DNA of 64,000 nucleotides from Paenibacillus sp. R14(2021) (GCF_019431355.1 NZ_CP080269.1:3686501-3750500); one strand, 5' to 3'. Positions 38,089 through 47,392 are shown, numbered from the stretch's first letter. Numbers and translations: made by a program. Notes: generated by a model not told the origin, from the letters alone.

Positions 38089-39543
38089 ATGCAATCGTCC
38101 GAACCACAGAAGCAGATCCGCATTTTGCCGATCATGATTGCCGTTTTCTTCGGCAGCTTCGTGTCGGTCCTTAATGTCAGTACGATCAATATCGCGATTC
38201 CCGTGCTCACGAATCAATTCCACACGGAGCTAAGTACCGTGCAGTGGACACTCACCGGCTTCCTGCTCGCCATGGGCACGTTCGCCCCGATTACCGGGTA
38301 TTTCGGCGAAAGGTTCAGCTATAAGCGGCTGTTTATTTTCGCGATGTCCGGGTTCACGCTCACAAGTGTTTTGTGCGCGCTGGCTTGGAACGCAGAATCG
38401 CTCATTGCTTTTCGCATTTTGCAAGGCGCGTTCACCGGCATGGTCTCGCCGATTACGATGGCGATCGTCTACCAAATCATCCCTCGCGAGAAGCAAGCCA
38501 TGGCCATCAGCTTCTGGGCCGCTTCGGCCATGCTTGCGCCGGCGCTCGGACCCACGTACGCGGGCTGGCTGCTGGACAATATGAGCTGGCAGTGGCTGTT
38601 CTGGTTCAACGTACCGATCGCAGTTGCCGGCATCGCGCTGATCATGGCGTATATTCCTTACTATCGGCTTAATGTGCCGAAGAAATTCGATCTGATCGGC
38701 TTCATCACCGTCATCATCAGCAGCTCCACGCTGCTTGTTGCGCTGTCGCACGGCCGCGAGTGGGGCTGGTCATCCTGGCAGACGCTGACGTTGTTCATCT
38801 GCGGCATCGTCTTCTTAATCCTGTTCATCTGGCGCGAGCTGACGGCAGAGACGCCGCTGCTCAATCTGCGCGTGCTTGCGATCAGCCGCTATTCCATCGC
38901 GCTCGTCGTTTCCAGCATCATTACGATCAGCCTGTACTCTGGTACGTTCCTAACCCCGGTCTTCCTGCAAAATATCCAGCAGGTTACGCCGCTCGAAACG
39001 GGCCTGATCCTGCTCCCCGCGTCGCTTGCGATGGCGCTCATGATGCCGTTCGTTGGAAAACTCTATACGTTGACGAGTCCGCGCGTCCTGCTTTCGATCG
39101 GCATATTGCTGATGGCCGCAGGCACGCTGCCGCTCAGCTGGCTGAGCGTCGATATTTCACACAAGTACATCGTATTCTGTATGGTGATCCGCAATATTGG
39201 CATCTCGTTTTCCATGATGCCTGCCAGCAACGCGGGCATGCAAGCCGTGCCGAAGCATCTGAGCGGCCACGCATCGTCCCTGAACAACTGGGTGCGCAAC
39301 GTATTTGGTTCCTTCTCCATCGCCGTATTCACCTCCCTGCTTTCTTCGCGGGCCGTGCATCATGCGCAGGACTTCGTCAAAGCCGGCGTGAAGGATCAAG
39401 CGCATATCCGCGTGATGTCCTTCACGATGAGCGTGAACGACGTGTATTTCATTGCCATGCTGATCGTGCTCGTCGCACTGCCGGTCTGCTTGTTCCTTCC
39501 ACGGCTGAAGCCGCAAGAGGAGAAGCTCGAGAAGGCTGCTTAA
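38089..39543 (+). CDS. DHA2-family MFS drug exporter (EmrB/QacA type)
   Basis: A 484-residue transporter with about 14 membrane helices. It shows VSTINIAIPVLTNQF and WTLTGFLLAMGTFAPITGY (helices 1-2), GYFGERFSYKRLF (motif A) and APALGPTYAGWLLD (motif C of drug/proton antiporters). GGAGG lies 9 nt before the ATG. It is the only plus-strand gene in the left two thirds, interrupting the ywlC-spoIIR order, which suggests local insertion. The substrate is unknown. Confidence 0.9.
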   Translation: MQSSEPQKQIRILPIMIAVFFGSFVSVLNVSTINIAIPVLTNQFHTELSTVQWTLTGFLLAMGTFAPITGYFGERFSYKRLFIFAMSGFTLTSVLCALAWNAESLIAFRILQGAFTGMVSPITMAIVYQIIPREKQAMAISFWAASAMLAPALGPTYAGWLLDNMSWQWLFWFNVPIAVAGIALIMAYIPYYRLNVPKKFDLIGFITVIISSSTLLVALSHGREWGWSSWQTLTLFICGIVFLILFIWRELTAETPLLNLRVLAISRYSIALVVSSIITISLYSGTFLTPVFLQNIQQVTPLETGLILLPASLAMALMMPFVGKLYTLTSPRVLLSIGILLMAAGTLPLSWLSVDISHKYIVFCMVIRNIGISFSMMPASNAGMQAVPKHLSGHASSLNNWVRNVFGSFSIAVFTSLLSSRAVHHAQDFVKAGVKDQAHIRVMSFTMSVNDVYFIAMLIVLVALPVCLFLPRLKPQEEKLEKAA

Positions 39544-39625
39544 ATCCGCCTCGGAGACTCTGTACATCAGTTGAGTATAGGCGAATGGCTGTCCCTATCA
39601 CTGCGTTTACCCGGTTGGCTGCAAA

Positions 39626-39662
39626 TAAAGGCTCATTCGCACAGGATGCGAGTGAGCCTTTA
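39626..39662. terminator. Bidirectional terminator between the MFS gene and spoIIR
   Basis: Arms AAAGGCTCA (39627-39635) and TGAGCCTTT (39653-39661) extend inward with TCGC/GCGA. It lies between two convergent genes; the T-runs are short but present on both sides. Confidence 0.8.
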
Positions 39663-39705
39663 TGGTATATAGGCCAGGTAGTTGTTTAACCTCTGCCGAT
39701 CCGGA

Positions 39706-40461
39706 TTAGAACAGATGCTTGAAGAAGCTGAAGATGGATTTGATAAGCTCCCACAGGAAAAACTTCACTTCCGGCTGCTTAGGCGTGCTCTCCTGTTCGG
39801 CTTTGGCAGGCTGCACTGCAGCTGCACTCTTCGAAACCGAAGCGGAAGGCTTGGAGACATTTGCCGTTTTGGCGCCGGAATCGGTTTGTTTGTCGCCAGC
39901 CTTAACTGCTGCTGCCGTCGCTGCCGAGGCAGCAGGGGTCGACGCTTCACCGCTTACCGCGTCCACGAAGCAGAGCGGCGGGAACAAGACGCACCACCAA
40001 TTCTGACCGGCGCCGGCGCCTAAGGTGATGCGAAGCGCTTCGTAGTTGCCTGCCGGGTAAACCTGAGTTCCGTATATTTTAGTCGGAAACGGCACGATGC
40101 CGAGCTCCGCGTGATAGCCGTATTGAAAACCGCGCGCTTGCAGCTTGGCGGCAATGATCGCTTCGATGTCGCTCATATGCGAGCGGATCGTGCTGCGGGC
40201 TTCCACGATCGTTTGGGGACCTGTTACCCACTTGTTCATCTCGGCAACGACAGCGTCGCGCACCTCGCGTTTGACCGCTTGATCGGACGCGCTGTCGGAA
40301 TTGGCCAGAATCCGCAGACGGATGGATTCCGCAGGGATGCTTCCGCCGGCAATCGCCGCGTCGGCGCGCTGGCTTTCCCAGCTCATAAGAAGGATCGCTG
40401 CAATCAGCAGCACATAGCCATAAACAGGACGATAAGGAAAACGGGAATAAGTGCGAATCAT
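39706..40461 (-). CDS. spoIIR: Stage II sporulation protein R
   Basis: A 251-residue secreted signal made in the forespore that activates SpoIIGA, and so sigma-E, in the mother cell. It has one N-terminal membrane/signal segment (about residues 14-27), then the family core IRLRILANSDSASDQAVKR and GQNWWCVLFPPLCF. The C-terminal ~75 residues are an Ala/Lys/Ser linker ending in a short amphipathic helix (FFLWELIKSIFSFFKHLF), an addition also seen in other Paenibacillaceae. AAGGAG is 8 nt before the ATG. A sigma-F-like promoter lies upstream. Confidence 0.95.
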   Translation of the reverse strand: MIRTYSRFPYRPVYGYVLLIAAILLMSWESQRADAAIAGGSIPAESIRLRILANSDSASDQAVKREVRDAVVAEMNKWVTGPQTIVEARSTIRSHMSDIEAIIAAKLQARGFQYGYHAELGIVPFPTKIYGTQVYPAGNYEALRITLGAGAGQNWWCVLFPPLCFVDAVSGEASTPAASAATAAAVKAGDKQTDSGAKTANVSKPSASVSKSAAAVQPAKAEQESTPKQPEVKFFLWELIKSIFSFFKHLF

Positions 40462-40525
40462 GACACAAGCTCCTTTGTGGCACCCGTCGGTGCGGCGGCT
40501 TGCGTTCCGGAACGATTATATCCCC

Positions 40526-40554
40526 AGTATGTCCGGTGTCGGCAGTCTGTAAAC
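40526..40554 (-). promoter_or_regulatory. Sigma-F-like promoter of spoIIR
   Basis: On the minus strand GTTTA (40550-40554) is exactly 15 nt from GGACATACT (40526-40534), which fits the sigma-F pattern GywTA-N15-GgnrAnAnTw except at one -10 position. A TATAAT sequence also lies nearby at 40515-40520. Confidence 0.6.
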
Positions 40555-40596
40555 CTAGCAGGCTATTAAAAAAATTGCAAGAAGGAAGAGAGAAGC

Positions 40597-40631
40597 AAAG
40601 GAAGGCGTCCGTAAGCGGGACGCCTTCCTTT
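40597..40631 (-). terminator. Terminator after prmC
   Basis: Perfect 14-bp arms (AAAGGAAGGCGTCC and its complement) with a 7-nt loop at 40597-40631. Only three T follow directly, but the stem is very stable. It separates prmC from spoIIR. Confidence 0.85.
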
Positions 40632-40655
40632 GTAAGGCCGATCTATGATTTATGG

Positions 40656-41702
40656 CTACTCCACTGCCAGCACGTGACGGTCGATTCCGGCGTAATCGGT
40701 GATGATGCGTACTTCGCGCCATGCGCCGATGCCGCGGAGCAGGTCCGCGACGGCTTCCGCTTGGCCGATGCCCAGCTCGAAGCCGACGATGCGCGGCATC
40801 GCGGAGAGCAGCGCGAGCTGCTCCGCCATGCGCCGGTACGGCGTCAAGCCGTCGTCGCCGCCGTCCAGCGCGAGACGCGGCTCATGATCGCGTACCTCCG
40901 GCTGCAGGCCGGCAATATCGCCCGCCGGGATATACGGCGGGTTCGAGACCAATACGTCGATGCGCAGGCCGGCAACGCCCCCGGCCCCGCCATCGTGCGC
41001 TCCGGGCCGCGGCTGCGCGAACGGCCCGAGCAGGTCGCCCTGCACGAACGTCATGCGCGCCGCCGCATCATGGCGCGCCGCGTTCGCGCGAGCAACCTCA
41101 AGCGCGTCCGGCGACAAATCGGACGCGCAAACCCGCCACCCTGGACGCAGCGCCGCAAGCGTCACGCCGATGGCGCCGCTGCCCGTGCCGACATCGACAA
41201 CCGTCGGCACGGTACGCTCTCCCGCCGCAGCCGCTCCGCGCATACTGCTCGCCCCTGCTGCCCCACCCAGCGGTAGTACGCCGTTTCCATCCGCTGCCGT
41301 GCCTGCCGCCTCCGGCCACAACCGGTCGGCCGCCTCCAGCACCGCTTCAACGAGCAGCTCCGTTTCCGGCCGCGGAATAAGCACCGCCGGCGTCACCGTA
41401 TACGGCAAGCCGTAGAACCACTGCTCGCCGATCAAATACTGCACCGGCTCGCCCGCCGCTTTGCGCGCGATCAGGGCCTCCCACACCGCCAGCTGCTCCG
41501 GCGGAAACGGCTCCGTCCAGTCGCGCAGCAATGCCGCGCGGTCCAGCCCCAGCACATGCAGGAGCAGCAGCTCCGCATTATTGCGCGGCTCCATAATGCC
41601 GCGCGCCTTCAGCAGGGAAGCCGCGCGCACGCAGGCTTCTCCGATCGTCAAGGGCTGCGGCGGTCCCGCAGCGCCGATCCCTATATTCTTATGCTCCGCC
41701 AT
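40656..41702 (-). CDS. prmC: Peptide chain release factor N5-glutamine methyltransferase
   Basis: A 348-residue SAM-dependent enzyme that methylates the GGQ glutamine of release factors. The SAM site DVGTGSGAIGV (170-180) and the catalytic NPPY (254-257) are present after an N-terminal helical domain. It is about 60 residues longer than usual because of Gly/Ala-rich insertions at about 132-165 and 231-246, in a region of very high G+C. GGGAGGTG precedes the ATG. It follows its substrate gene prfA, but a terminator lies between them. Confidence 0.95.
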   Translation of the reverse strand: MAEHKNIGIGAAGPPQPLTIGEACVRAASLLKARGIMEPRNNAELLLLHVLGLDRAALLRDWTEPFPPEQLAVWEALIARKAAGEPVQYLIGEQWFYGLPYTVTPAVLIPRPETELLVEAVLEAADRLWPEAAGTAADGNGVLPLGGAAGASSMRGAAAAGERTVPTVVDVGTGSGAIGVTLAALRPGWRVCASDLSPDALEVARANAARHDAAARMTFVQGDLLGPFAQPRPGAHDGGAGGVAGLRIDVLVSNPPYIPAGDIAGLQPEVRDHEPRLALDGGDDGLTPYRRMAEQLALLSAMPRIVGFELGIGQAEAVADLLRGIGAWREVRIITDYAGIDRHVLAVE

Positions 41703-41791
41703 CCGCGCAGCACCTCCCTATGTCGCTGTTCATGCTTAACTGAAATTGCCACCGCACCTGCTTCATCCTGCGACTAACACCCATTATGCCG

Positions 41792-41826
41792 CAAAAACGG
41801 GAGCGCCCCAAGGCAGCTCCCGTTTG
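41792..41826 (-). terminator. Terminator after prfA
   Basis: Arms AAACGGGAGC (41795-41804) and GCTCCCGTTT (41816-41825), followed by TTTTTGC on the minus strand. Confidence 0.85.
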
Positions 41827-41883
41827 TTTGGTTCAAACCCGCGTTCACGCAGGCACGCTGTTGTTCCAGCTTTGCGTTTAACC

Positions 41884-42957
41884 TTACGCCAGGTTTTCCC
41901 GCTCCATCAATTCCGTCTGCGCCGTCAGCGTCAGTGCATTAATGATCTCGCCCATGTCGCCGTTCAGCACGGAATCCAGCTTATGCAGCGTGAGGCCGAT
42001 ACGGTGATCCGTCACCCGGCTTTGCGGGTAGTTGTACGTGCGGATCCGCTCGCTGCGGTCGCCTGTGCCGACTTTGCTCTTGCGTTCTCCGGCGTATTTG
42101 GCTTCTTCTTCTTGACGGCGCAGATCGGAGATACGGGCGCGAAGCACTTGAAGCGCCTTGGCCTTGTTCTCGTTCTGGGACTTGCCGTCCTGACATTGCG
42201 CCATGATGCCCGTCGGCACATGAAGCACGCGAACCGCGGACTTCGTCGTATTAACAGACTGTCCGCCCGCGCCGCTGGAGCAATACGTGTCGACGCGAAT
42301 ATCTTTATCCAAGATTTCGATCTCGACCTCTTCAACCTCCGGCATAACGGCTACCGTCGACGTAGACGTATGGATCCGGCCGCCGGACTCTGTCACCGGG
42401 ATACGCTGTACGCGGTGCGCGCCGCTCTCGAATTTCAGCTTGCTGTACGCACCTTTACCCGTGACCATGAAAATAACCTCTTTAAACCCGCCAAGATCGC
42501 TCTCGCTGGCTTCCATGAGCTCGATTCTCCAGCCTTGGGTGTCCGCAAATTTCATGTACATGCGGTACAAATCAGATGCAAACAGGGCAGCTTCGTCCCC
42601 GCCCGCCGCACCGCGGATCTCCACGATGACGTTCTTGTCGTCGTTCGGGTCCTTCGGCAGCAGAAGCACTTGAATGACTTCTTCCAGTTCTGTTTTGCGC
42701 GTGCTCAGTTCATCGATTTCCATCTTCACCATTTCACGCATTTCATCGTCGAGCTTCTCGTTCTGCATGACTTTCGCATCGTCAAGCTGCTCGGATACTT
42801 GCTTGTATTCCGTATATGCTTCGTAAACGGGCTGCAAATCTGACTGCTCCTTGGAGAAGTCGCGCAGGCGCTTCGGATCACTTGCCACATCCGGATCGCA
42901 CAACAGCTCGCTCAGCTTCTCATACCGGTCAGCGAGTGCTTGTAAACGGTCCAACAC
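41884..42957 (-). CDS. prfA: Peptide chain release factor 1
   Basis: A 357-residue translation terminator reading UAA and UAG. The stop-codon tripeptide is P187-V-T189 and the catalytic GGQ is at 231-233 ([16 protein letters not shown]). The GTG at 42957 is chosen because GAGGTG is 7 nt upstream, while the ATG at 42963 abuts that site; the protein then begins [15 protein letters not shown], as in relatives. Confidence 0.96.
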   Translation of the reverse strand: MLDRLQALADRYEKLSELLCDPDVASDPKRLRDFSKEQSDLQPVYEAYTEYKQVSEQLDDAKVMQNEKLDDEMREMVKMEIDELSTRKTELEEVIQVLLLPKDPNDDKNVIVEIRGAAGGDEAALFASDLYRMYMKFADTQGWRIELMEASESDLGGFKEVIFMVTGKGAYSKLKFESGAHRVQRIPVTESGGRIHTSTSTVAVMPEVEEVEIEILDKDIRVDTYCSSGAGGQSVNTTKSAVRVLHVPTGIMAQCQDGKSQNENKAKALQVLRARISDLRRQEEEAKYAGERKSKVGTGDRSERIRTYNYPQSRVTDHRIGLTLHKLDSVLNGDMGEIINALTLTAQTELMERENLA

Positions 42958-43002
42958 TGTCATTCACCTCTACTTTAGAATAAATCCAATGATCGTATGT
43001 TT

Positions 43003-43008
43003 AGTATA
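43003..43008 (-). promoter_or_regulatory. Candidate -10 box upstream of prfA
   Basis: TATACT lies 46 nt upstream of the prfA start on the minus strand; the matching -35 (TTATGG at 17 nt) is weak. The 179-nt gap between ychF and prfA shows nothing else. Confidence 0.4.
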
Positions 43009-43136
43009 ACATAACGCACGCCATTCCATAAACGTGACAATTTTGGAGAATATGCTGACTACAGCCCGCTTCGCCAGCCCTTGCCAGCCTATGGCGAAGA
43101 GGACCCGGCCGCCCGAGTCCCCTTCCTTTCCGATCG

Positions 43137-44237
43137 CTATACGTTGAAGCGGAAGTGCATCACGTCGCCGTCCTGCACCACATATTCTTTGCCTTCAAGG
43201 CGAAGCTGTCCGCGCTCTTTGGCCGCATTCATGGAGCCCGCCGCCATCAGGTCGTCGTAGGAAACCACTTCCGCGCGAATAAAGCCGCGTTCAAAATCCG
43301 TATGAATGACGCCGGCTGCCTGCGGAGCCTTCATCCCTTGGCGAATCGTCCATGCGCGCACTTCCTGCACGCCGGCCGTAAAGTACGTGTACAGACCAAG
43401 CAGCTTGTAAGCTGCGCGGATCAGGCGGTTCAAGCCGGATTCCGTCAGGCCCAGCTCAGCCAAGAACATTTCTTTGTCCTCGCCCTCCAGCTCGGCAATC
43501 TCGGACTCCACTTTGGCACTGATCGGCACCACTTCGGCGCCTTCTGCTTTGGCGAATTCGCGAACGAGATCAACAAAGCTGTTGCCGTCGGAGTTCGCAG
43601 CTTCGCCTTCGCTTACGTTGGCCGCATACAGCACAGGCTTCATCGTCAGCAGGTGAAGATCACGGACGATCGCCTTCTCTTCCTCGGAGAGTTCCAGGCT
43701 GCGCGCAGGCTGATCATTATAGAGCGCTTCTTTGATCCGTTCCAGCGTTTCCACCTCTTGCACGACCTTCTTGTCGCCGCCCTTAAGGTTTTTGCGGGAA
43801 CGCTCGATTTTGCGGTCAACGGAGTCGATGTCCGCGAGGATCAGCTCGAGGTTGATTGTGTTGATGTCGCCGATGGGATCGACTTTGCCCGTTACGTGCG
43901 TGATGTTGTCGTCTTGGAAGCAGCGAACGACGTGCACGATCGCGTCAACTTCCCGGATGTGGGCGAGGAATTTGTTGCCAAGGCCTTCGCCCTTGCTCGC
44001 GCCCTTCACGATGCCGGCGATATCGATGAATTCGAATGCCGTCGGTACCGTTTTGTTCGGTACAACGAGCTCCGTCAATTTATCCAGCCGCTCGTCCGGC
44101 ACTTCGACGACGCCTACGTTCGGATCGATCGTGCAAAACGGATAATTCGCGGACTCCGCGCCCGCTTGCGTAATTGCATTAAATAAAGTCGATTTGCCCA
44201 CGTTCGGCAGACCCACGATTCCAGCTTTCAAAGCCAT
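43137..44237 (-). CDS. ychF: Ribosome-binding ATPase YchF
   Basis: A 366-residue Obg-family P-loop protein that prefers ATP. The G1 motif [14 protein letters not shown] (8-21), G3 [10 protein letters not shown], the altered G4 NVSE in [10 protein letters not shown] that explains ATP preference, and a C-terminal TGS domain (about 280-366) ending [13 protein letters not shown] are visible. It binds ribosomes and is linked to stress responses. It is transcribed divergently from the small gene at 44411. Confidence 0.97.
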   Translation of the reverse strand: MALKAGIVGLPNVGKSTLFNAITQAGAESANYPFCTIDPNVGVVEVPDERLDKLTELVVPNKTVPTAFEFIDIAGIVKGASKGEGLGNKFLAHIREVDAIVHVVRCFQDDNITHVTGKVDPIGDINTINLELILADIDSVDRKIERSRKNLKGGDKKVVQEVETLERIKEALYNDQPARSLELSEEEKAIVRDLHLLTMKPVLYAANVSEGEAANSDGNSFVDLVREFAKAEGAEVVPISAKVESEIAELEGEDKEMFLAELGLTESGLNRLIRAAYKLLGLYTYFTAGVQEVRAWTIRQGMKAPQAAGVIHTDFERGFIRAEVVSYDDLMAAGSMNAAKERGQLRLEGKEYVVQDGDVMHFRFNV

Positions 44238-44345
44238 TGCAAGACACCCCTGTTCCCGTATTAAACAATCTCATGACATTATACATGAAGGGGGGGAAAT
44301 AAAAAAGGCAACCCCGCGGAATATCGGCCCGCAAACGCTGTTCCT

Positions 44346-44375
44346 GCATGCGTCCCCCGCGATCCGAACATACTA
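44346..44375 (+). promoter_or_regulatory. Sigma-G-like forespore promoter
   Basis: GCATG (44346-44350) and CATACTA (44369-44375) are separated by exactly 18 nt, matching the sigma-G pattern gnATR-N18-CATnmTA. The start point would fall about 25 nt upstream of the small gene's ATG. Confidence 0.7.
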
Positions 44376-44410
44376 CATGCGTGCGACCATCCCCAGGAGG
44401 TGTATCCGGT

Positions 44411-44557
44411 ATGGAAAACAAGACACATGAAGGCAACTACAAAGGCACGACCCATATGAAAGCGAAAAATCAGGACATGGCCTTCGTCAACGATAACGTC
44501 GAGGACGCGAAGTCCGTCACGAACATCGCGAACAAGAACAAGAAAACCGACCGGTAA
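44411..44557 (+). CDS. Small hydrophilic protein, probably made in the forespore
   Basis: A 48-residue, highly charged protein with no hydrophobic segment, beginning MENKTHEGNYKGTTHMK and rich in Asn, Lys, Asp and Thr. AGGAGGTG is 8 nt before the ATG, one of the best ribosome sites here, and a strong terminator follows at 44650-44695. With a sigma-G-like promoter it resembles the minor acid-soluble spore proteins in size and composition, but I cannot match it to a named Ssp or Tlp family. A spore role is inference from the promoter. Confidence 0.78.
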   Translation: MENKTHEGNYKGTTHMKAKNQDMAFVNDNVEDAKSVTNIANKNKKTDR

Positions 44558-44649
44558 TCAGCTTCCGCCGTTATTCGTCCCCGCATCGCGTCGCGTTAGA
44601 TGACTGCGGAGCGGAATCAACAAGAAACACGAAGACTCGCTGACAAACA

Positions 44650-44695
44650 GGGGTGCCTGCAAACCTTCGATGGCATGCGGGACACCCCATTTTTT
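44650..44695 (+). terminator. Terminator of the small forespore gene
   Basis: Arms GGGGTG (44650-44655) and CACCCC (44683-44688), extended with CCTGC/GCGGG-like pairs, followed by TTTTTT at 44690-44695. Confidence 0.85.
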
Positions 44696-44727
44696 GAGCA
44701 TTATCCGCTGAAGCGGCCGCTCGTGCA

Positions 44728-45492
44728 TTAATGCCCTGAGCCAGTGTAGATCTGAATGGCGTCTCTTAGGAATTCGGCCGTACCCGGCTGCTTGGCATCG
44801 TAATACGCCATGAACCTCGGATCGTCCACGTACATCTGCGCCAGATTTGCGTGAGCTTCCTTGCTGTACTGCGGCCAGTAGAACGAGAGCCACTGCCGGT
44901 GCAGGTCCGCCGCCTTCTGCGCCAGTTCACCCGCTGGATCCCCCGTCTTGAACGCCTCTGCAAGCGTATCCGTCACCTCCTGTGTCAGCAACGTTAGACG
45001 TTCGTGTTCTTCCTGCGTCATGTTCTTCAGCTTGGCATTCGACTTGTTCATGGTGTCGTCGCCGTACTTCTCCCGCGCTTCCTTGCCGTACTTCTGCTCG
45101 TTCTCGTCGATCATGCGCTGCTTGAACCCCTCAAACTTCTCTTTATCGCTCATTCGGATTCTCCCTTCAGCCGACGCGATCGTTTTGTCCACGTTCGCAA
45201 TCAGCGCATCCAGTTGGTTTCGTTTGTCGAGAAGTTGCTGACGGTGCCGCTGCAGCGCCTTGGCGCCGTCGAAGGACGGGTCAGACAGGATGGCGCCAAT
45301 GCTGTCCAGACCAAAGCCAAGCTCGCGGTAAAACAGAATCTGCTGGAGCCGGTCGACCTCGGCCTGACCGTAGATTCGGTATCCCGATCCATTTACTCTT
45401 GCCGGCTTAAGAAGGCCGATCTCATCGTAGAACCGCAGCGTCCTCGTGCTGATGCCCGCAAGCCTGCCCAGCTTCTGCACCGTATATTCCAT
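44728..45492 (-). CDS. MerR-family regulator with TipAS-like C-terminal domain
   Basis: A 254-residue regulator. The MerR winged helix (1-70) has KLGRLAGISTRTLRFYDEIG and SGYRIYGQAEVDRLQQI; a dimerisation helix follows (75-115) and then a TipAS antibiotic-recognition domain (about 120-254) with WLSFYWPQYSKEAHANLA and VDDPRFMAYYDAKQPGTAEF. Such proteins bind thiopeptide-like or other multidrug ligands and activate their own promoter. GGGAGGTG is 5 nt before ATG 45492. No exporter gene is adjacent. Confidence 0.9.
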   Translation of the reverse strand: MEYTVQKLGRLAGISTRTLRFYDEIGLLKPARVNGSGYRIYGQAEVDRLQQILFYRELGFGLDSIGAILSDPSFDGAKALQRHRQQLLDKRNQLDALIANVDKTIASAEGRIRMSDKEKFEGFKQRMIDENEQKYGKEAREKYGDDTMNKSNAKLKNMTQEEHERLTLLTQEVTDTLAEAFKTGDPAGELAQKAADLHRQWLSFYWPQYSKEAHANLAQMYVDDPRFMAYYDAKQPGTAEFLRDAIQIYTGSGH

Positions 45493-45514
45493 TTCTTCAC
45501 CTCCCGACAACCTC

Positions 45515-45545
45515 ACTCTACACCTTCACGTAACGGAAATGTCAA
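45515..45545 (-). promoter_or_regulatory. MerR-type promoter with 19-bp spacer
   Basis: On the minus strand a perfect TTGACA (45540-45545) and TAGAGT (45515-45520) are 19 nt apart. This overlong spacer is the hallmark of promoters that MerR proteins untwist. It reads into the MerR gene, so autoactivation is expected. Confidence 0.8.
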
Positions 45546-45598
45546 ACCCAAATTTATAGGCAGCCCGCGGGATCGCGATATTCGCACACTGAACACAC

Positions 45599-45635
45599 AA
45601 TAGACCAAACCGCTGATTCAGCAGTTTGGTCTATT
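45599..45635 (-). terminator. Stem-loop after the sugar-binding protein gene
   Basis: Near-perfect palindrome with arms AATAGACCAAAC and GTTTGGTCTATT and an inner GCTGA/TCAGC stem. The tail is only weakly T-rich, but position and stability favour a terminator between the ABC genes and the MerR promoter. Confidence 0.7.
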
Positions 45636-45664
45636 GGCATTAAACCTTATTCATGAGCCTATGA

Positions 45665-47392
45665 TTACCAGCCGATGTCATCGCGTGCTGCAGCTTTTTC
45701 AGATACATATTGGGCCATTGCCTCTACGCCTGCAGCTTTAAACTTGTCTTGAATGCCATGCAAAATCTTCAGCGCATCGTCATCCGATTTCGCGTAGCAA
45801 GCTTTGCGGAATTCCTCGTCAAAGTTCAAGCTTGCTGTTTTATCCCGGAAATCATTGTATTGCGGCCAATCTCTTTCCAGGTAAGTCGCGCTGACCTTGT
45901 CGATAATTTGAATTGGCAGTCTCTTCGAGAAGCTTGCCTCCAATTTCTCCCACTGCGTCTTTTGGTCATCCGGAATCGGCCAAGTGACTTCAGAAGAGAA
46001 CGCACCCTGGAAGCTGCCAGAGAGATAGTTGAGACCTTCGTCGCGTTTTACGTCCGTATTCTCGTCAAACTTCTTTTTCATGTCCGGAATCCATTGCGGC
46101 TTTCCGTCCACCATAGTGTAATCCTTGCCTTCAATTCCCCAGTATGCGAGCAAACGGCCTTCGTCGCTGTTAGCATAATCGATTAAACGCAGCGCCGCAT
46201 CCGGGTCTTTGATCTTCGCGCTCAAGAAGAGAACCGGGAATCCGGAGCGACCTGGCTTCTCTACCTGGGTCACAATGTTACCGCTCTTGTTCTTCATCGG
46301 TCCAAGCAATTCGTACTGCATTTCCGGGTTCGTTTTATAAAGCGTGTTTTGCAATTGCCCCATCATGCTTTGAGCGCCGAATACAGCCAGCTTGCCTGTA
46401 GCGAGCTTCTCATTAGCCGTTGTATCGGTATTGCTGAATGCCTCGGGATCGAACAAGCCGTTTGAGATCAACTTTCTCATGTACAGCAGGCGAGCTTCCT
46501 GATCCTTGGATTGCGTCCAGTGGATGAGCTTCCCGTCTTCTTGACGGAAATCGGAAATGTTGTAATCCGACCATCCGGACAGGAACTGGCTGTAGTCCCA
46601 TCCGTTGTGCATCGTGCCGGAAGGAATGACCGGCTTACCGCTAATATCCTTGAAACTGCCGTTCTTGATCTTCGTCAGCAGATCAAGCACTTTATCTTGC
46701 GTGTCGATGTCAGCCGCATTTACATTCAAGGCCTTCAGAATATCGCCGCGGGCATAGAGGCCATAGTTCCAGTTATGGATGCTTTCAGGCGTGCCGTCCG
46801 GCGTCTGCATTGGAATGACATAGTGCTTGCCTTCCATATCGGGACTATTCAACTCGAATTCAGCGAAGTCCTTTGCAACACCTTGCGTCATCAGTTTCTT
46901 CACGTTTGGATATTTATCGAGATAAGGGGTCAAATCGAGCAGCTGACCTTCCAGTGCAGCTTTCTTGATGACTTGTCCTTCTCCGCCTGTCGTCGACCAG
47001 AAAGGCGCGTTCACGATGTCCGGAACCGTATCGGAAGCGAAGATGGTGTTCAGTTTTTCGACTTCGCTTGTCGTAATTGATTCCAGCTTTAACGTTACGC
47101 CGGTTTTCTCTCTAAGCTTCTGAGCCACTGGATTGTTCTCCTGATCCTGCGGGAAACCCGCTCCGCCGCCGTTCCAGGCGCTCAGGAAGGATAACGTAAC
47201 CGGCTTAAGCGCATCGGAGCCGTTGTCTCCCGCGTTACCGGTGTTCGCTGTGTTCCCTTTATTCCCAGTGTTACCAGTTGTCGAGCCCGGGTCGTTGTTC
47301 CCCCCGTTTCCGCCGCATGCCGTCACCGTCAGTGCGAGCAGCGGGATAGCAAGTGTCAAACTAAGAGAACTTTTCAATCTGCTCTTACGCAT
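45665..47392 (-). CDS. Extracellular sugar-binding lipoprotein of an ABC importer (LplA-like)
   Basis: A 575-residue solute-binding protein. The lipoprotein signal peptide has a lipobox TVTAC with C26, followed by a flexible Gly/Asn/Thr linker to about residue 60. The rest has the family-1 binding-protein layout of large Paenibacillus LplA/YtcQ proteins (KPVTLSFLSAWNGGG, VPDIVNAPFWS, GIEGKDYTMVDGKPQW near the C-terminus). It is third in the operon after two permeases. Oligosaccharides are the likely cargo; the exact sugar cannot be told, and no ATPase or glycosidase gene is nearby. Confidence 0.92.
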   Translation of the reverse strand: MRKSRLKSSLSLTLAIPLLALTVTACGGNGGNNDPGSTTGNTGNKGNTANTGNAGDNGSDALKPVTLSFLSAWNGGGAGFPQDQENNPVAQKLREKTGVTLKLESITTSEVEKLNTIFASDTVPDIVNAPFWSTTGGEGQVIKKAALEGQLLDLTPYLDKYPNVKKLMTQGVAKDFAEFELNSPDMEGKHYVIPMQTPDGTPESIHNWNYGLYARGDILKALNVNAADIDTQDKVLDLLTKIKNGSFKDISGKPVIPSGTMHNGWDYSQFLSGWSDYNISDFRQEDGKLIHWTQSKDQEARLLYMRKLISNGLFDPEAFSNTDTTANEKLATGKLAVFGAQSMMGQLQNTLYKTNPEMQYELLGPMKNKSGNIVTQVEKPGRSGFPVLFLSAKIKDPDAALRLIDYANSDEGRLLAYWGIEGKDYTMVDGKPQWIPDMKKKFDENTDVKRDEGLNYLSGSFQGAFSSEVTWPIPDDQKTQWEKLEASFSKRLPIQIIDKVSATYLERDWPQYNDFRDKTASLNFDEEFRKACYAKSDDDALKILHGIQDKFKAAGVEAMAQYVSEKAAARDDIGW

